A stretch of 64,000 nucleotides of DNA from Candidatus Altimarinota bacterium (GTDB lineage Bacteria > Patescibacteriota > Gracilibacteria > UBA4473). The notes beneath the pieces are model-generated. The model saw nothing but the letters and a program-made list of their open reading frames with translations. It was not told the DNA's origin and did no database searches. The stretch covers positions 164,773 through 228,772 of the forward strand of contig JAIPJB010000002.1 in NCBI GenBank assembly GCA_021734395.1, read 5' to 3'. Positions 1-9,463 of the stretch are shown in pieces. Made by a program: the position numbers and the translations under genes. Position 1 is the first letter of the stretch; each line of letters starts with the position of its first letter.

Positions 1-208
1 CACCCCGTAAATCTAAAGGAAAAACATTTTTTCCAATCTTTAAAAAATGATGTGGTGTCTGCTGAAGCAATTCTGGTTGAGCAACGAAATTGAGTGTCAG
101 GGATCGATCTTCAAAAAGAAGATTGATTTCTTCGGGGACATTCTCAGAAAATCCCGCAAAAACTGTGGGAGAAAGAAAGAACGCGGCCATACAAATCCAT
201 TTCCGCAT
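1..208 (-). CDS. Exported protein, N-terminal part only (runs off the left edge)
   Basis: The frame opens at an ATG at 208 and leaves the window after 69 codons, so the C-terminus is not visible. It starts MRKWICMAAFFLS and has a short hydrophobic core ending near TVFAG, which looks like a cleavable signal peptide. The mature part seen (FSENVPEEINLLFED onward) matches nothing I recognise. It starts 35 bases after the stop of the S41 protease gene in the same direction, so the two are probably co-transcribed and both act outside the membrane. Function unknown. Confidence 0.6.
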   Translation of the reverse strand, partial: MRKWICMAAFFLSPTVFAGFSENVPEEINLLFEDRSLTLNFVAQPELLQQTPHHFLKIGKNVFPLDLRG

Positions 209-243
209 CGCTTTTAATCTACAAAAAGAAACGAAACAATCAA

Positions 244-1641
244 CTATTTTTCTGTTTCCTCAGAGGCCTCCTCTTCAGATTGAATCTCCTTCTCTTCATT
301 ATCATTATTCGAGTCCGTAATTTCTTCTTCTTCTGAAGGAGACACTTCTTCTGATTCTTTTTGAAGAAGTGTCTGCATTTCTTCTGTTCCAATAATTTCG
401 AGTGCTTTTTCCAAAGCTGGATCTGTCTCTTCTTCGGTTGCTTCCACTGTTATTGTAGGTTCAATACCTTTCTCGTGAATCGAATGTCCTTCGGGAGTGA
501 GCCATTCAGCAATCGTTACTTTGAGACTCGAACCATCAGAGAGAGGAACCACATTTTGAACTGATCCTTTCCCAAATGTTTTTTCTCCAATCACTAATCC
601 CCTCCGATGATCTTGCATGGCTCCAGCAAAAATTTCAGAAGCGGATGCCGATCCGCGATTTACTAAAACAACCAGAGGCGTCTCAAGAAATGCTCCATCC
701 CGTCCGCTCATGATTTCTCCACTATTCCCAAATTTTCTGCCATTCGTTTTGACAATGATTTTCTGATCCAAAAACTCAGAAGCCGTTTGCACGCAAGCAT
801 CGAGTAATCCTCCTCCATTATTACGAAGATCAATAATAATGCCTTCCGGTTGCTGTAATAAAATTTCTGATACAGCATCCTGAAATTCTTTCACCAATTC
901 GGTGCCAAACTGAGAAATAGTGACTATAGCAACTCCATCTCTCATTTCCCATTCTACACTATTGAGAACGATGTTATCGCGAACAATGGTGATTTCCAAA
1001 GGATTTTTTTCGGTTTCCCGAAGAATTGTTAAAACTACCTTTTCTCCTTTTGGTCCTCGAATTCGAGTTACTGCTTCTTCAATAGAAATTCCATGTGTGG
1101 ACTCCCCATCTATTTTAAAAATAACATCTCCGGGCTTGAGCCCTGCCAATTCCGCCGGAGATCCTTTGAGTGGAGCAATGATCGTCAATTGTCCATTTTG
1201 AATTCCTATTTCAGCTCCTATTCCTTCAAATTCTCCAGAAATAGACTCTTCAAATTTTTTCGTTTCTTCTGGAGTCATAAAAACCGTATACGGATCATCC
1301 AACGACTGAGTTAGCCCTTTTGCGGCTCCATATACCTGATCTTGGATAGCAAATTCTTCTTTGTGCAAAAAGTTTGCCTCCAGTACATTCCATGTTTCCC
1401 AAAAAATTGAAAGGTCAATATCTTTGGGTTTATCATTGCGACGAATGATTTGGATTGTTGGCTTATTATGGTCTATCAAACCCTTTTCAATCTCAGACGG
1501 AGTTTGAACTGTCACCTCCACTGCTTTTGGAGTATGGCTTTCTTCTGTGTTTTTCTGACTCAGACTCCACCCTAATAAAAATCCCAAAATAGGCAGAACC
1601 AAAAACAGTACAAATCGTATATTTCGTTCGTAATGAGGCAT
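244..1641 (-). CDS. C-terminal processing protease, S41 family
   Basis: A membrane-anchored serine protease of the CtpA/Prc type that cleaves exported proteins near their C-termini. An N-terminal membrane segment (about residues 10-30) is followed by a PDZ domain (about 140-215, with GSPAELAGLKPGDVI) and the S41 core. The catalytic Ser lies in NRGSASASE (about residue 332) and the Lys in GEKTFGKGSVQ (about 358). The tail is very acidic. The start is the ATG giving MPHYERN; a TTG seven codons upstream also opens the frame but is less likely. The total of about 465 residues is normal for the family. Confidence 0.9.
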   Translation of the reverse strand: MPHYERNIRFVLFLVLPILGFLLGWSLSQKNTEESHTPKAVEVTVQTPSEIEKGLIDHNKPTIQIIRRNDKPKDIDLSIFWETWNVLEANFLHKEEFAIQDQVYGAAKGLTQSLDDPYTVFMTPEETKKFEESISGEFEGIGAEIGIQNGQLTIIAPLKGSPAELAGLKPGDVIFKIDGESTHGISIEEAVTRIRGPKGEKVVLTILRETEKNPLEITIVRDNIVLNSVEWEMRDGVAIVTISQFGTELVKEFQDAVSEILLQQPEGIIIDLRNNGGGLLDACVQTASEFLDQKIIVKTNGRKFGNSGEIMSGRDGAFLETPLVVLVNRGSASASEIFAGAMQDHRRGLVIGEKTFGKGSVQNVVPLSDGSSLKVTIAEWLTPEGHSIHEKGIEPTITVEATEEETDPALEKALEIIGTEEMQTLLQKESEEVSPSEEEEITDSNNDNEEKEIQSEEEASEETEK

Positions 1642-1712
1642 GTTTGTTTTTGTAAAAATCAAAAACTCTGCCAGAGTCTAAAGAGTTTTTTAGAATTTGC
1701 AATACTTGTATT

Positions 1713-2627
1713 TTAGCCCTTCGTAAAGGGCAATAAGTCAAAAAAATAATCCCTATATTCCTCGAAAGAACGATCATATTGTGACTGCAAGTCCGAATAT
1801 CTTTTTTGAAAAAATATATCTTTCTCTAGTTCACGCACTATTCGAAGTACATTTCCCGAACGCTGAGAACGAAGAAAATTCACTACTTTTTGATGGTATT
1901 CGGGAGAAAAAAGGGTTGCGCTTGTTCGAAGAATATTATAATCGACTTCATTCCAAGAAATAGGAAATGTCCGTTTTCGAGCCCAAGAATGAGCGACCCC
2001 CACCGTCGGATCAAGGAGTAAATCATAGCCCAGTCTCCAGAGGCGCAAAGAATATTCGAAATCTTCTCGTCCCCATTTGCGAAGTCCTTCATCAAATCCT
2101 CCTGTTTGATCAAAAATTTCTTTTCGGATCCCAAAACATGCGCCAGAAAGAGCCGGAACCTTTTGAGAAATATTTTTCTTTTCTGGAATAATCCAAGTCG
2201 GTTCTAACGCTAAGTCTTTAATCGTGTATATAAAACCGACTTTTTCCGGATCTTCAAGGTGAGCAATAGCTAAACTCGCTCCACCAACTGATGGATCCCG
2301 AAGAAGCATGGCCAAATGTTTGAGCCAACTTGAATCTATCACTTTCATATGCGCGTCCAGAAAAACGAGAAGATCCCCTCTTGCTTTTTCTCCTCCCGCG
2401 TTACGGGCTTGGGCTGCGCCCATAGGACGAGATAATTCCAGAAGCTTTGTATTAGGAACTTTTTTTTGTTTTAAAAAATCAGTGGAACTATCCGTACTTC
2501 CATCCGATACCACGATAATCTCGAAATCCGAATAATCGGTTTCTTCCAGAACACTGCGAACAGTTTTCTCCAGCCACTCTCCTTCATTGTGGGAAGGGAG
2601 AATAACCGAAAATGAAGGATGATTCAT
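1713..2627 (-). CDS. Family 2/27-like glycosyltransferase
   Basis: A GT-A fold glycosyltransferase that should move a sugar from a nucleotide-sugar donor. The N-terminus has the usual SVILPSHNEGEWLEKTV start and VVSDGSTDSS. The metal-binding motif is LDAH rather than DxD, and a later WGREDFEYSLRLW block is present; both resemble polypeptide N-acetylgalactosaminyltransferase (GT27)-type enzymes. No membrane segment is evident. The 304 residues are close to a bare catalytic domain. It begins 3 bases after the stop of the 1,324-residue gene, so they are probably co-transcribed. Acceptor unknown; protein glycosylation is possible from the GT27 likeness only. Confidence 0.8.
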   Translation of the reverse strand: MNHPSFSVILPSHNEGEWLEKTVRSVLEETDYSDFEIIVVSDGSTDSSTDFLKQKKVPNTKLLELSRPMGAAQARNAGGEKARGDLLVFLDAHMKVIDSSWLKHLAMLLRDPSVGGASLAIAHLEDPEKVGFIYTIKDLALEPTWIIPEKKNISQKVPALSGACFGIRKEIFDQTGGFDEGLRKWGREDFEYSLRLWRLGYDLLLDPTVGVAHSWARKRTFPISWNEVDYNILRTSATLFSPEYHQKVVNFLRSQRSGNVLRIVRELEKDIFFQKRYSDLQSQYDRSFEEYRDYFFDLLPFTKG

Positions 2628-2630
2628 GGA

Positions 2631-5600
2631 TTACGGGAGGTATGGTTCGATCTCTGCACGAGAATACTCAAAATGGGAAATACGAGTATCACGTTTATAT
2701 TCAACAGCAAGACTGCCATCTGACTGAACCGTGTACTGGACTGTGGCATCCTCTTGGGGAACAGAAAAAGAATCTTCTATTTTTTCCTTTCCTTCCTCAG
2801 TATGATAGAGGTGCGGGAAGTCAAGTAAGTGCATCCGAGTTGTTTCTCGATCAACTATTTCTTTTTCCGCTTCAGTTTTTGCGACTTCGCGCAATTGGCT
2901 GAGGTGTTCTAACCATACAGCGCGACCTGCCTTTTCTTTTAGATCGTATTGCTTGCTACTCAGTTCAATATCTTCTGCTGAGATAGATTTTTCTGCTTCT
3001 TTTTTGGCTTCCTTCTTCCCCTTTTCTCCTTCTATCTCAAAGACAATATGCGCTCGATACACATCTCCTTTCTTTTCAAAAAATCTATATTTTTCTCTTC
3101 CCTCGACTTTATATCCTGCTTTTGATACTGCTAATTGCATATCTTTTGATGTGGCACTTCGAACGGTGTAAATCTTCCCCTCTTGCTCCCACGTCTTTCC
3201 CTCCATTTTCTTGGCCCATTCCAGATCGCGATTTTCATTATAAAAATCTACTGTTTCTGTTTCTCCTGTTTCATCTTTCTGTACTTCTTTCTTTTCTTCT
3301 GTTCGAATCTCTTTTTCTTCCGAAACATCTTTTTTCTGTTCCTTTTTCTCTTGTTGAGCAACTTCGAAGCCAGATTCTTTTTCCCCTCCAGAGAAAATTT
3401 CATTCTGCAAAATTGCCCCTGACTGAGCAGCGGCCTGCTCCAAAGCATCCAGTGTTTTTATTCCCAACCTTTCGACCGTCTGTGTCGTGCCAGGGATACG
3501 AATGGTTTTTTCGATTGTTTTGGTCAGGACATTGAAGAAAGTATCCACATTCGCAACATTCAGAGCATCCAAGAATGCCTTTTGTTGTTCCACGGAAAGT
3601 GAACTGAAATATTCTTGAAGCTGTCCGTTGAGGTATTTATCCACTAATCCCATTTCCTGAGCTTTCTGGTAGGTAAAGTTTTCCATGACTTCTCCCCAGC
3701 GTTTATTCTGAAATTCTTCACCCGTGACGACTTCTTTCACTTCTGTTCTGGTTTTATCGGGTGTTTGGATTTGTTCTTTCCGAGCAACTTCAAAAGCCCA
3801 CCCAATCGGCATACCACTCGACTCATCAGTCGATGGAATGACGCGATAGTCTTCCGGAGCTAGCTCACAGATTTTCAAGTCATTGGGACTTTCTTCTTTG
3901 TATTCTGGCTTTCTATTTTGCTGAACCCATTCGGGAATCTGAACGACTTCTGGTTTTCGACGATTTTTAAGTTCCTGTAATACCACGTTTTCCAAATAAT
4001 CTACCGATTCGTACGCCGTTGCTTCACCTCCATAATTGTAATCAGCCGCTCTATTAATCCGGCCTACAATTTCCGCCAACGCAGAAGTGTCTTTTTCGGC
4101 AAGAGCTCTATTGAGAGCTTCTACGTTTTCACGAATTTTTCCCAGAACATTCGAAAGTTGTGCATCTCCGGATAATTCCATCTCTTCCAGAGAAAAACCC
4201 GAGCCTTCATACATTACCGAGTCCAAAGCCGCATAAATCTGAGATGTCACCTGTAAATACTTATCGACAGAAGGTTTTATTTTTTCCATAACTTTTTTTC
4301 CTTTTTCATCCTCAATTCCTTTCTGAACTCGATCCATTATGTCTACTGCCTGTGAGAAAATCACACTCCCTTCTTGGGGCAAGGATAGTTTTGCTTGGTT
4401 GAAGAGCTGTGCTCGAAGCTGAAGTGCTGTCAGATATTTTCTATTGCGCTGATCCAATTCCTTCATTTCTTCGTCAAAATCTTCTGGGTCGTTTTCCTTG
4501 AGACCTTTCATCTTAGCGAGTAATTCTGTGCTAAATTGCAGTTGTCCATCGCGAATTTCAAAGTCATTACTGTCCTGCTCGTATTCCAGAATCCAATCAT
4601 TAATCGATTGATATGCCTCTTCCGGGGTATCAATCCCATCACGCCCGAGTAAACTTCCGATACTGCGAATCAGTCCAGAGAAAATATTCTGCGCTTCTAC
4701 TCGAGATTTTACCGCGTCAAAAGCTTGTTTCCCGACTTCTTGTCGGTATTTTTCATAGGTTTCTCGACGAGCTTCAATCGTCTGACGAAGTGATTCGTTT
4801 ACTTCAATTTCTTCATCATTTTCAAGGCTTCCATCGGTGTTTTTTTCAATGGTTTTTTTGCTGGTATGAGCTGTTTGATAGAGTGTTTCCGCATAGACCT
4901 CATCTTTTACAACACGATCCAAATACTGATTGATAATTTCTTCATCTCCCGATTTGAGAGCTTCTCCTGTAATCTTTCGATCCAATGCCATGTACAAACG
5001 AAAATCTGCGGCATGTTCTTTTCTTCCTTTTCCGCTTTTGAGAATTTCTTGGATAAAATCTTTTTTATGAAGTTGTGCGTGAGCCGTGACAATGTCCAAC
5101 TTCCGGAGAGAAGCCATTTCTAGGTCTGTACGAGCTCCGATTGTCGATCGAAACGCTTCGATAAAAACAACCCCCACCGGAGTAAAAGCTCCCGCTGCAA
5201 TACTCGCGACAGCAGTCGTTGTCAGACTCGCTGCCACAGATTGCTTGAATGTTTCCCATGTAAATCCCGCTAATTTTTCTCCAAAATTTCGGAATTCTTC
5301 TTCACTCAGATTTCGACCCAGCTGTTCTTCCAGTAATGCTTTGTATTCCTGAGAAAGGACTCCATTATTTTCAACGGCTTCCTGATGCATAGCCTGAAGT
5401 GTGTTGAATTGTTTTTCGAGATTTTCTTCGGTAAAGATCTCCACCAGCTTCTCCTTATCTGCCTTATCAAGTTTGAGAAACGATTTGTACTGTCCTAAAT
5501 ATTCATCGGGAATGAGGTCACTGCCTTTTTTTTCCGGCAAGACGAGTCCCAAAATTCCGTGTCGACGGGAAATTTTCCCTAACGGCGTATCCATAAGAAA

Positions 5601-6605
5601 GTAATTGTAAATTTCTTGAGCGATTTTACTGCGATCGATACCTCTTTTTTCCCAGTCCGTAATAACATCGAGCCATTGCTCATAGGTTTCAACTCCCACA
5701 TCTCCGATACTGACATCCTGAATTTCACAATCAATACACGGCACCTCGGGTTTAGGAGGTTCTACCGTTTCCTTTCCGTATTCAATGATAACCAGATTCC
5801 CCTGACATCCATTAGAAACCTGGGCATAAATTTTGCCTTCGTATTCTCCCCAATTCTTGAGCTCCAACGTGTTATCCAAAAGATGGTCTTCCGGACCAAT
5901 ATCAATCATATCGCCCCCCACAACAGTCGAAAACTTTTTCATTTTTTTCCCGTGCAACGACAGAAATTCTGAAGCTGGGCGAGAAGCTCCGGTCATTCTT
6001 TTTTCGATTTCACCACGTTTTGAGGGACTCTTGAGTCCGACGTCTTCTCCCAGCCATTTCGCCGAAACGAGTGCGTTTCGAGGGCCATAAGTGTCAGGGT
6101 TTTTGACGGGATTAGTCGCGAGTAATTTTTCAAATGTTTTGGCTTCGTCTTCTCTGTTTGCGGCACGCAAGTATCGAAGAACATATTCAAACATAGCGGT
6201 CCGATACATCTGTCCGGCAAACCGATAAAGCATTTCGTTCCCTTTCGCCTCTGGTCCAGCTTCGGAAAAATTGAGATTTTTCGGATTTGCGAGTTCCGCT
6301 AACTTTTCAGCCGAAAGAGATTCTAGTTTTTGTTCAACTTTTTGTTGATCTTTTTTGATATCTTCGGATGTCAATCGAACAATCTTGCTGAGTTCTTCGT
6401 ATTTTCCTTTGAATGCTTCTGGTTTATCCGTATTCCGTCCTTCAGCCCTTTCTAAAAGAAGGTCGAGCATTTCATCCAACTGAGATTCTGCCGGATCTAA
6501 TTCGAGGGTTTGTTTGGCTTTTTCTACGGAGGAATGCAATTGCTCCTGAGAGAAGAAAGGAAATCGGCAAGCAGGTATGGAATCGAAATGGAAGAGTTTT
6601 TTCAT
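2631..6605 (-). CDS. Very large unknown protein (1,324 residues)
   Basis: Not recognised. It has no signal peptide. Most of it is charged and helical with coiled-coil-like stretches (for example about residues 60-110 and 570-640). Visible landmarks are a compact region around residues 215-275 (SLHGKKMKKFSTVVGGDMIDIG), a CxxC pair at about 290/293, and one hydrophobic stretch at about 455-485 that could span a membrane or pack in a core. The C-terminal third is rich in Lys/Glu. It is the first gene of a minus-strand unit with its own strong promoter, and a glycosyltransferase follows 3 bases later. It may be a lineage-specific structural protein; the function is open. Confidence 0.75.
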   Translation of the reverse strand: MKKLFHFDSIPACRFPFFSQEQLHSSVEKAKQTLELDPAESQLDEMLDLLLERAEGRNTDKPEAFKGKYEELSKIVRLTSEDIKKDQQKVEQKLESLSAEKLAELANPKNLNFSEAGPEAKGNEMLYRFAGQMYRTAMFEYVLRYLRAANREDEAKTFEKLLATNPVKNPDTYGPRNALVSAKWLGEDVGLKSPSKRGEIEKRMTGASRPASEFLSLHGKKMKKFSTVVGGDMIDIGPEDHLLDNTLELKNWGEYEGKIYAQVSNGCQGNLVIIEYGKETVEPPKPEVPCIDCEIQDVSIGDVGVETYEQWLDVITDWEKRGIDRSKIAQEIYNYFLMDTPLGKISRRHGILGLVLPEKKGSDLIPDEYLGQYKSFLKLDKADKEKLVEIFTEENLEKQFNTLQAMHQEAVENNGVLSQEYKALLEEQLGRNLSEEEFRNFGEKLAGFTWETFKQSVAASLTTTAVASIAAGAFTPVGVVFIEAFRSTIGARTDLEMASLRKLDIVTAHAQLHKKDFIQEILKSGKGRKEHAADFRLYMALDRKITGEALKSGDEEIINQYLDRVVKDEVYAETLYQTAHTSKKTIEKNTDGSLENDEEIEVNESLRQTIEARRETYEKYRQEVGKQAFDAVKSRVEAQNIFSGLIRSIGSLLGRDGIDTPEEAYQSINDWILEYEQDSNDFEIRDGQLQFSTELLAKMKGLKENDPEDFDEEMKELDQRNRKYLTALQLRAQLFNQAKLSLPQEGSVIFSQAVDIMDRVQKGIEDEKGKKVMEKIKPSVDKYLQVTSQIYAALDSVMYEGSGFSLEEMELSGDAQLSNVLGKIRENVEALNRALAEKDTSALAEIVGRINRAADYNYGGEATAYESVDYLENVVLQELKNRRKPEVVQIPEWVQQNRKPEYKEESPNDLKICELAPEDYRVIPSTDESSGMPIGWAFEVARKEQIQTPDKTRTEVKEVVTGEEFQNKRWGEVMENFTYQKAQEMGLVDKYLNGQLQEYFSSLSVEQQKAFLDALNVANVDTFFNVLTKTIEKTIRIPGTTQTVERLGIKTLDALEQAAAQSGAILQNEIFSGGEKESGFEVAQQEKKEQKKDVSEEKEIRTEEKKEVQKDETGETETVDFYNENRDLEWAKKMEGKTWEQEGKIYTVRSATSKDMQLAVSKAGYKVEGREKYRFFEKKGDVYRAHIVFEIEGEKGKKEAKKEAEKSISAEDIELSSKQYDLKEKAGRAVWLEHLSQLREVAKTEAEKEIVDRETTRMHLLDFPHLYHTEEGKEKIEDSFSVPQEDATVQYTVQSDGSLAVEYKRDTRISHFEYSRAEIEPYLP

Positions 6606-6631
6606 TGTGCGTACATGAAATATATCTTTTC

Positions 6632-6660
6632 ATTATACCACAAAAAACACAGAAAAACAA
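6632..6660 (-). promoter_or_regulatory. Sigma70-type promoter of the 1,324-residue gene
   Basis: On the minus strand, TTGTTT (6660-6655), 17 bases, then TATAAT (6637-6632) within the extended context TGGTATAATG. The -10 box ends 26 bases before the ATG at 6605. No Shine-Dalgarno sequence lies in the short leader. Confidence 0.6.
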
Positions 6661-6729
6661 GCACCTTATAGAGCGAGCAGTTTATTTTGGATTCGAGCTC
6701 TGAAATTCTTTGAGTTTGAATCCTATTTT

Positions 6730-6781
6730 TAAAAATTGATAATTAAAAATTGAAGATTGAAGATTAATAATAATTAATTCC
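6730..6781. repeat. AT-rich 3'-flank repeat after the TraD-like gene
   Basis: Low-complexity tract built from AATTGAAGATTGAAGATTAAT-like words. It directly follows the stop codon of the minus-strand gene that ends at 6782. Similar tracts follow three other minus-strand units (9415, 16990 and 29840). Confidence 0.5.
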
Positions 6782-9013
6782 TTATACAATCGGTTCCTGA
6801 AAGTCTGATTCTTCTTCAAAAGCTGAATTGCCTTTTTTATTCGGATCGGTTTTTGGATCAAATTTCCCTTCTTCCCATTGCTGAAGAATAGATTCAACAT
6901 CTGAAACGGGTCGGGCGTAATGAGAGCGAGAATGTTCAACAACTTTTTGAGCATTATTTTCTCGGGGGAGAACCATGTCCAGACTGCGCGCAGAAAAGGC
7001 TTCGCACAGCTCTCCTTCGATCGACATTTTGATATAAAAATCACGAACTCCCAAGTTAATAATATCTCGTTCTGAAAAACGAGGATTAAATTCTTCGGAT
7101 AAAATCCGAGCGTCTTCTCCTCCGACGCGGAAAGAAACGATCGACCCCACATTACCAAAGACCGTGGTGCGAATTTTATTGCTGAGCTGTCCGAGAAATT
7201 GATGCGCTAGGGTGAGATTCAAGCGATATTTTCTGGCTTCGGATAAAATCTCATCGAAGGTATCAGTCGCAAAATTATGAAACTCGTCCACATACAAATA
7301 CCAGTCTCGACGCTCTTCTTCTGGGGTATCAGCTCGACTCATCGCTGCCTGGTAGATTTTGGTGACGACAATCGCTCCCAAAAGCGACGCGTTTTCTTCT
7401 CCCAACATTCCTTTGGAAACTTTCATGAGAAATATCTTTTTATTGTCCATGATATCTCGAAAATCAATTTTATTTTTTGGTTGCCCGACAATGTTGCGAA
7501 TCATATTGGTAGAGACGAATTGTCCGACTTTATTTAATAATGGGGTAATGGCTTCGTTATCAAATTTCTCAGACCAGCCGGCAAATTCATTCACCCAGAA
7601 GTTTTTGACCACGTTGTCCTGAATATTTCGAACAATCGTCTGCCGATAATTTTTATCGGAAAGCATTTTGAGAATTGAAAGAATCGTTGTCCCGGGCGTA
7701 TCCAATAATGCCAAAGTGGTGTAACGCAAAACGTGCTCCAACCGAGGGGTCCAGTTGGCTCCAAATAGTTTTTTGAAGATTTCAATAAATCCAATCGTCA
7801 CTCGAATCTTCAATTCTTGGGGGACTTCTTCGATAGGATTGAATGCAACCGGATATGATAAATCTGACGGATCCAAAAGCACAACATCTTCAATGAGATC
7901 TTCGGGAATCATCTTGAGAATATTGTCGACCAAGTCTCCGTGTGGATCCAAAACTCCTACCCCTTTCCCCGCTTTGATATCGTTTTGAATCAGAAGTTCG
8001 AGTAATTTTGATTTTCCGGAACCCGATTTCCCAACCGAATACAAGTGACGACGTCGATCCGATCGACGAATTCCAAAAGGAATATGCTGACCATGAAAAT
8101 TGGTCATACCAAAAAAAGAAATCTCCGGATCATCTCGTTGGGTGGGGAGATTGGACGGCGGCTCAGCTTTGCGCGCAAGAACATGAATAATATTGGGAAC
8201 TTCGCTCTCGTTGGGTAAGTGGAAAATACTCGCTAATTCACTGGTCGAAAGATAAAAACTTTTCTTTATTTTCCTCTGTTGAAATGACTGGACATGCTGA
8301 GATCCGTGATGTATCCGTCCGATTTTAATCTGATTGAGATCCAGGGTATTAAAATTGGAAATCGCTCCTAAAAGTGCTTTCATGCGTGCTTCGGGAGAAC
8401 TTTGGGCAGCATTAGAAAATGTCGCTAATCGCATAGAAACTTCGAATAATCGTCCTGAATTTTTTTCATCAATTTTCCCCGCAAAATTTTTGGCCGCTCC
8501 TTTTTTGAACCAGTATTTCACGCGGAATAAATGACGAATTTTTTCGAACCTTCGTCGCCATCCAAGCAGAAAATGATGAAATCCAGTATCTTCACGAGGC
8601 TTCGCCACAACCTGAATCCATACACCTTCGCCAGGCATGATCTTGCTCATCACACTCAAAATTCCCGAGAGTGAATCACCGTCAAATTCTTTATAACTGC
8701 GAAGAGGAAAGAGATCATTTCGTACTAATCCCAGATCAGACGAAAGAAAATGAGTTGAATCTTGGACACTCTGTGTAAAATCCGGTATTTCCACAATATC
8801 TGCATCAGGACTTGAAGCATAAATCTGCCCAGCCACAACCTGCGCAGTCGCCACATCGGCCGAAAAACAAAACCCGATATTTTGCCCCATGGCCACCAGC
8901 TCAAAACTTACTTGAGAGCCACGAAGGGTTTCGTGCAGATGTGCCAAAACTTCTTCAAAGGCCGCGGCGGTACGCTTATTGTCCTGCGGAACTTTAACAA
9001 GGAAGGTTTTCAT
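6782..9013 (-). CDS. TraD/TrwB-like DNA-transfer ATPase
   Basis: A type IV secretion coupling-type AAA+ ATPase (743 residues). The N-terminal third (MKTFLVKVPQDNKR onward) is a domain common in this family in Patescibacteria. The motor follows, with Walker A GKSGSGKSKLLELL, then GVLDPHGDLVDNIL, and a Walker B region near DWYLYVDEFHNF. A C-terminal TraG/TraM-recognition-like part includes QFLGQLSNKIRTTVFGN. The ATG at 9013 is preferred because a promoter-like pair lies just upstream; a GTG at 9046 would fall before it. No conjugation genes adjoin it, but TrbC-, PrgI- and TraC_N-like genes lie elsewhere in the window. It could serve DNA uptake, conjugation or secretion. Confidence 0.85.
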   Translation of the reverse strand: MKTFLVKVPQDNKRTAAAFEEVLAHLHETLRGSQVSFELVAMGQNIGFCFSADVATAQVVAGQIYASSPDADIVEIPDFTQSVQDSTHFLSSDLGLVRNDLFPLRSYKEFDGDSLSGILSVMSKIMPGEGVWIQVVAKPREDTGFHHFLLGWRRRFEKIRHLFRVKYWFKKGAAKNFAGKIDEKNSGRLFEVSMRLATFSNAAQSSPEARMKALLGAISNFNTLDLNQIKIGRIHHGSQHVQSFQQRKIKKSFYLSTSELASIFHLPNESEVPNIIHVLARKAEPPSNLPTQRDDPEISFFGMTNFHGQHIPFGIRRSDRRRHLYSVGKSGSGKSKLLELLIQNDIKAGKGVGVLDPHGDLVDNILKMIPEDLIEDVVLLDPSDLSYPVAFNPIEEVPQELKIRVTIGFIEIFKKLFGANWTPRLEHVLRYTTLALLDTPGTTILSILKMLSDKNYRQTIVRNIQDNVVKNFWVNEFAGWSEKFDNEAITPLLNKVGQFVSTNMIRNIVGQPKNKIDFRDIMDNKKIFLMKVSKGMLGEENASLLGAIVVTKIYQAAMSRADTPEEERRDWYLYVDEFHNFATDTFDEILSEARKYRLNLTLAHQFLGQLSNKIRTTVFGNVGSIVSFRVGGEDARILSEEFNPRFSERDIINLGVRDFYIKMSIEGELCEAFSARSLDMVLPRENNAQKVVEHSRSHYARPVSDVESILQQWEEGKFDPKTDPNKKGNSAFEEESDFQEPIV

Positions 9014-9036
9014 GAAGAGAAATCTGCAACTCTCGG

Positions 9037-9065
9037 TTTGTAGCACTATTTAGAGATTTTGACAA
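9037..9065 (-). promoter_or_regulatory. Possible promoter of the TraD-like gene
   Basis: Minus strand TTGTCA (9065-9060), 17 bases, TACAAA (9042-9037). The -10 box ends 23 bases before the ATG at 9013, the same geometry as other promoters in this window. Confidence 0.35.
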
Positions 9066-9107
9066 GATTTTAGAAAGATTCCAAAACTATATATTCCTGC
9101 ATTTTCA

Positions 9108-9135
9108 TTGACAGGGGAGATTTTTTTTATAGGAT
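9108..9135 (+). promoter_or_regulatory. Possible promoter of tRNA-Ile
   Basis: TTGACA (9108-9113), 16 bases, TAGGAT (9130-9135), about 120 bases before the tRNA. The -35 box is perfect and the -10 box is weak. Nothing else of note lies between 9014 and 9255. Confidence 0.35.
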
Positions 9136-9255
9136 TTTGCCGTTCTTTGCTGAGGGCTCCCAAAAAATTGAAAATTTTTAGGGAAGAGGAGGAGATGATG
9201 AAGTATATGGAATCTCGACTTTTGGAGATGAAATATACGAAATCATCGACAACGA

Positions 9256-9332
9256 GGGCGTGTAGCTCAGCTGGTTAGAGCGCGTCTCTGATAAGGACGA
9301 GGTCCGTGGTTCAAGTCCACGCACGCCCACCA
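9256..9332 (+). tRNA. tRNA-Ile (GAU)
   Basis: A 77-base cloverleaf with encoded CCA. The acceptor is GGGCGTG/CACGCCC, the D-arm is GCTC/GAGC, the anticodon loop is CTGATAA (anticodon GAT) on a CGTCT/GGACG stem with one G-U pair, and the T-arm is CGTGG-TTCAAGT-CCACG. Unlike tRNA-Thr and tRNA-Lys in this window, no copy of its 3' end follows. Confidence 0.95.
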
Positions 9333-9414
9333 TTCATTTTTTAATCATTCTTGGTCTCCGATCACGAGAATGCTTCTCTGTGGTGTTGTATTATCTCAGC
9401 AGAATAGAAATAAA

Positions 9415-9463
9415 TTGGAAATTAATAATTCGTAATTCGTAATTGATAATTCGTAATTGATAA
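9415..9463. repeat. AT-rich 3'-flank repeat after the helicase gene
   Basis: Tandem AATTCGTAATTGATAATTCG-type words immediately after the stop of the minus-strand helicase gene. Same class of tract as at 6730, 16990 and 29840. Confidence 0.45.

Noticed and set aside
9197..9262. Short ORF with a GAGGAGG site before tRNA-Ile
   Set aside because: It is only about 22 codons and its stop lies inside the tRNA; more likely leader sequence.
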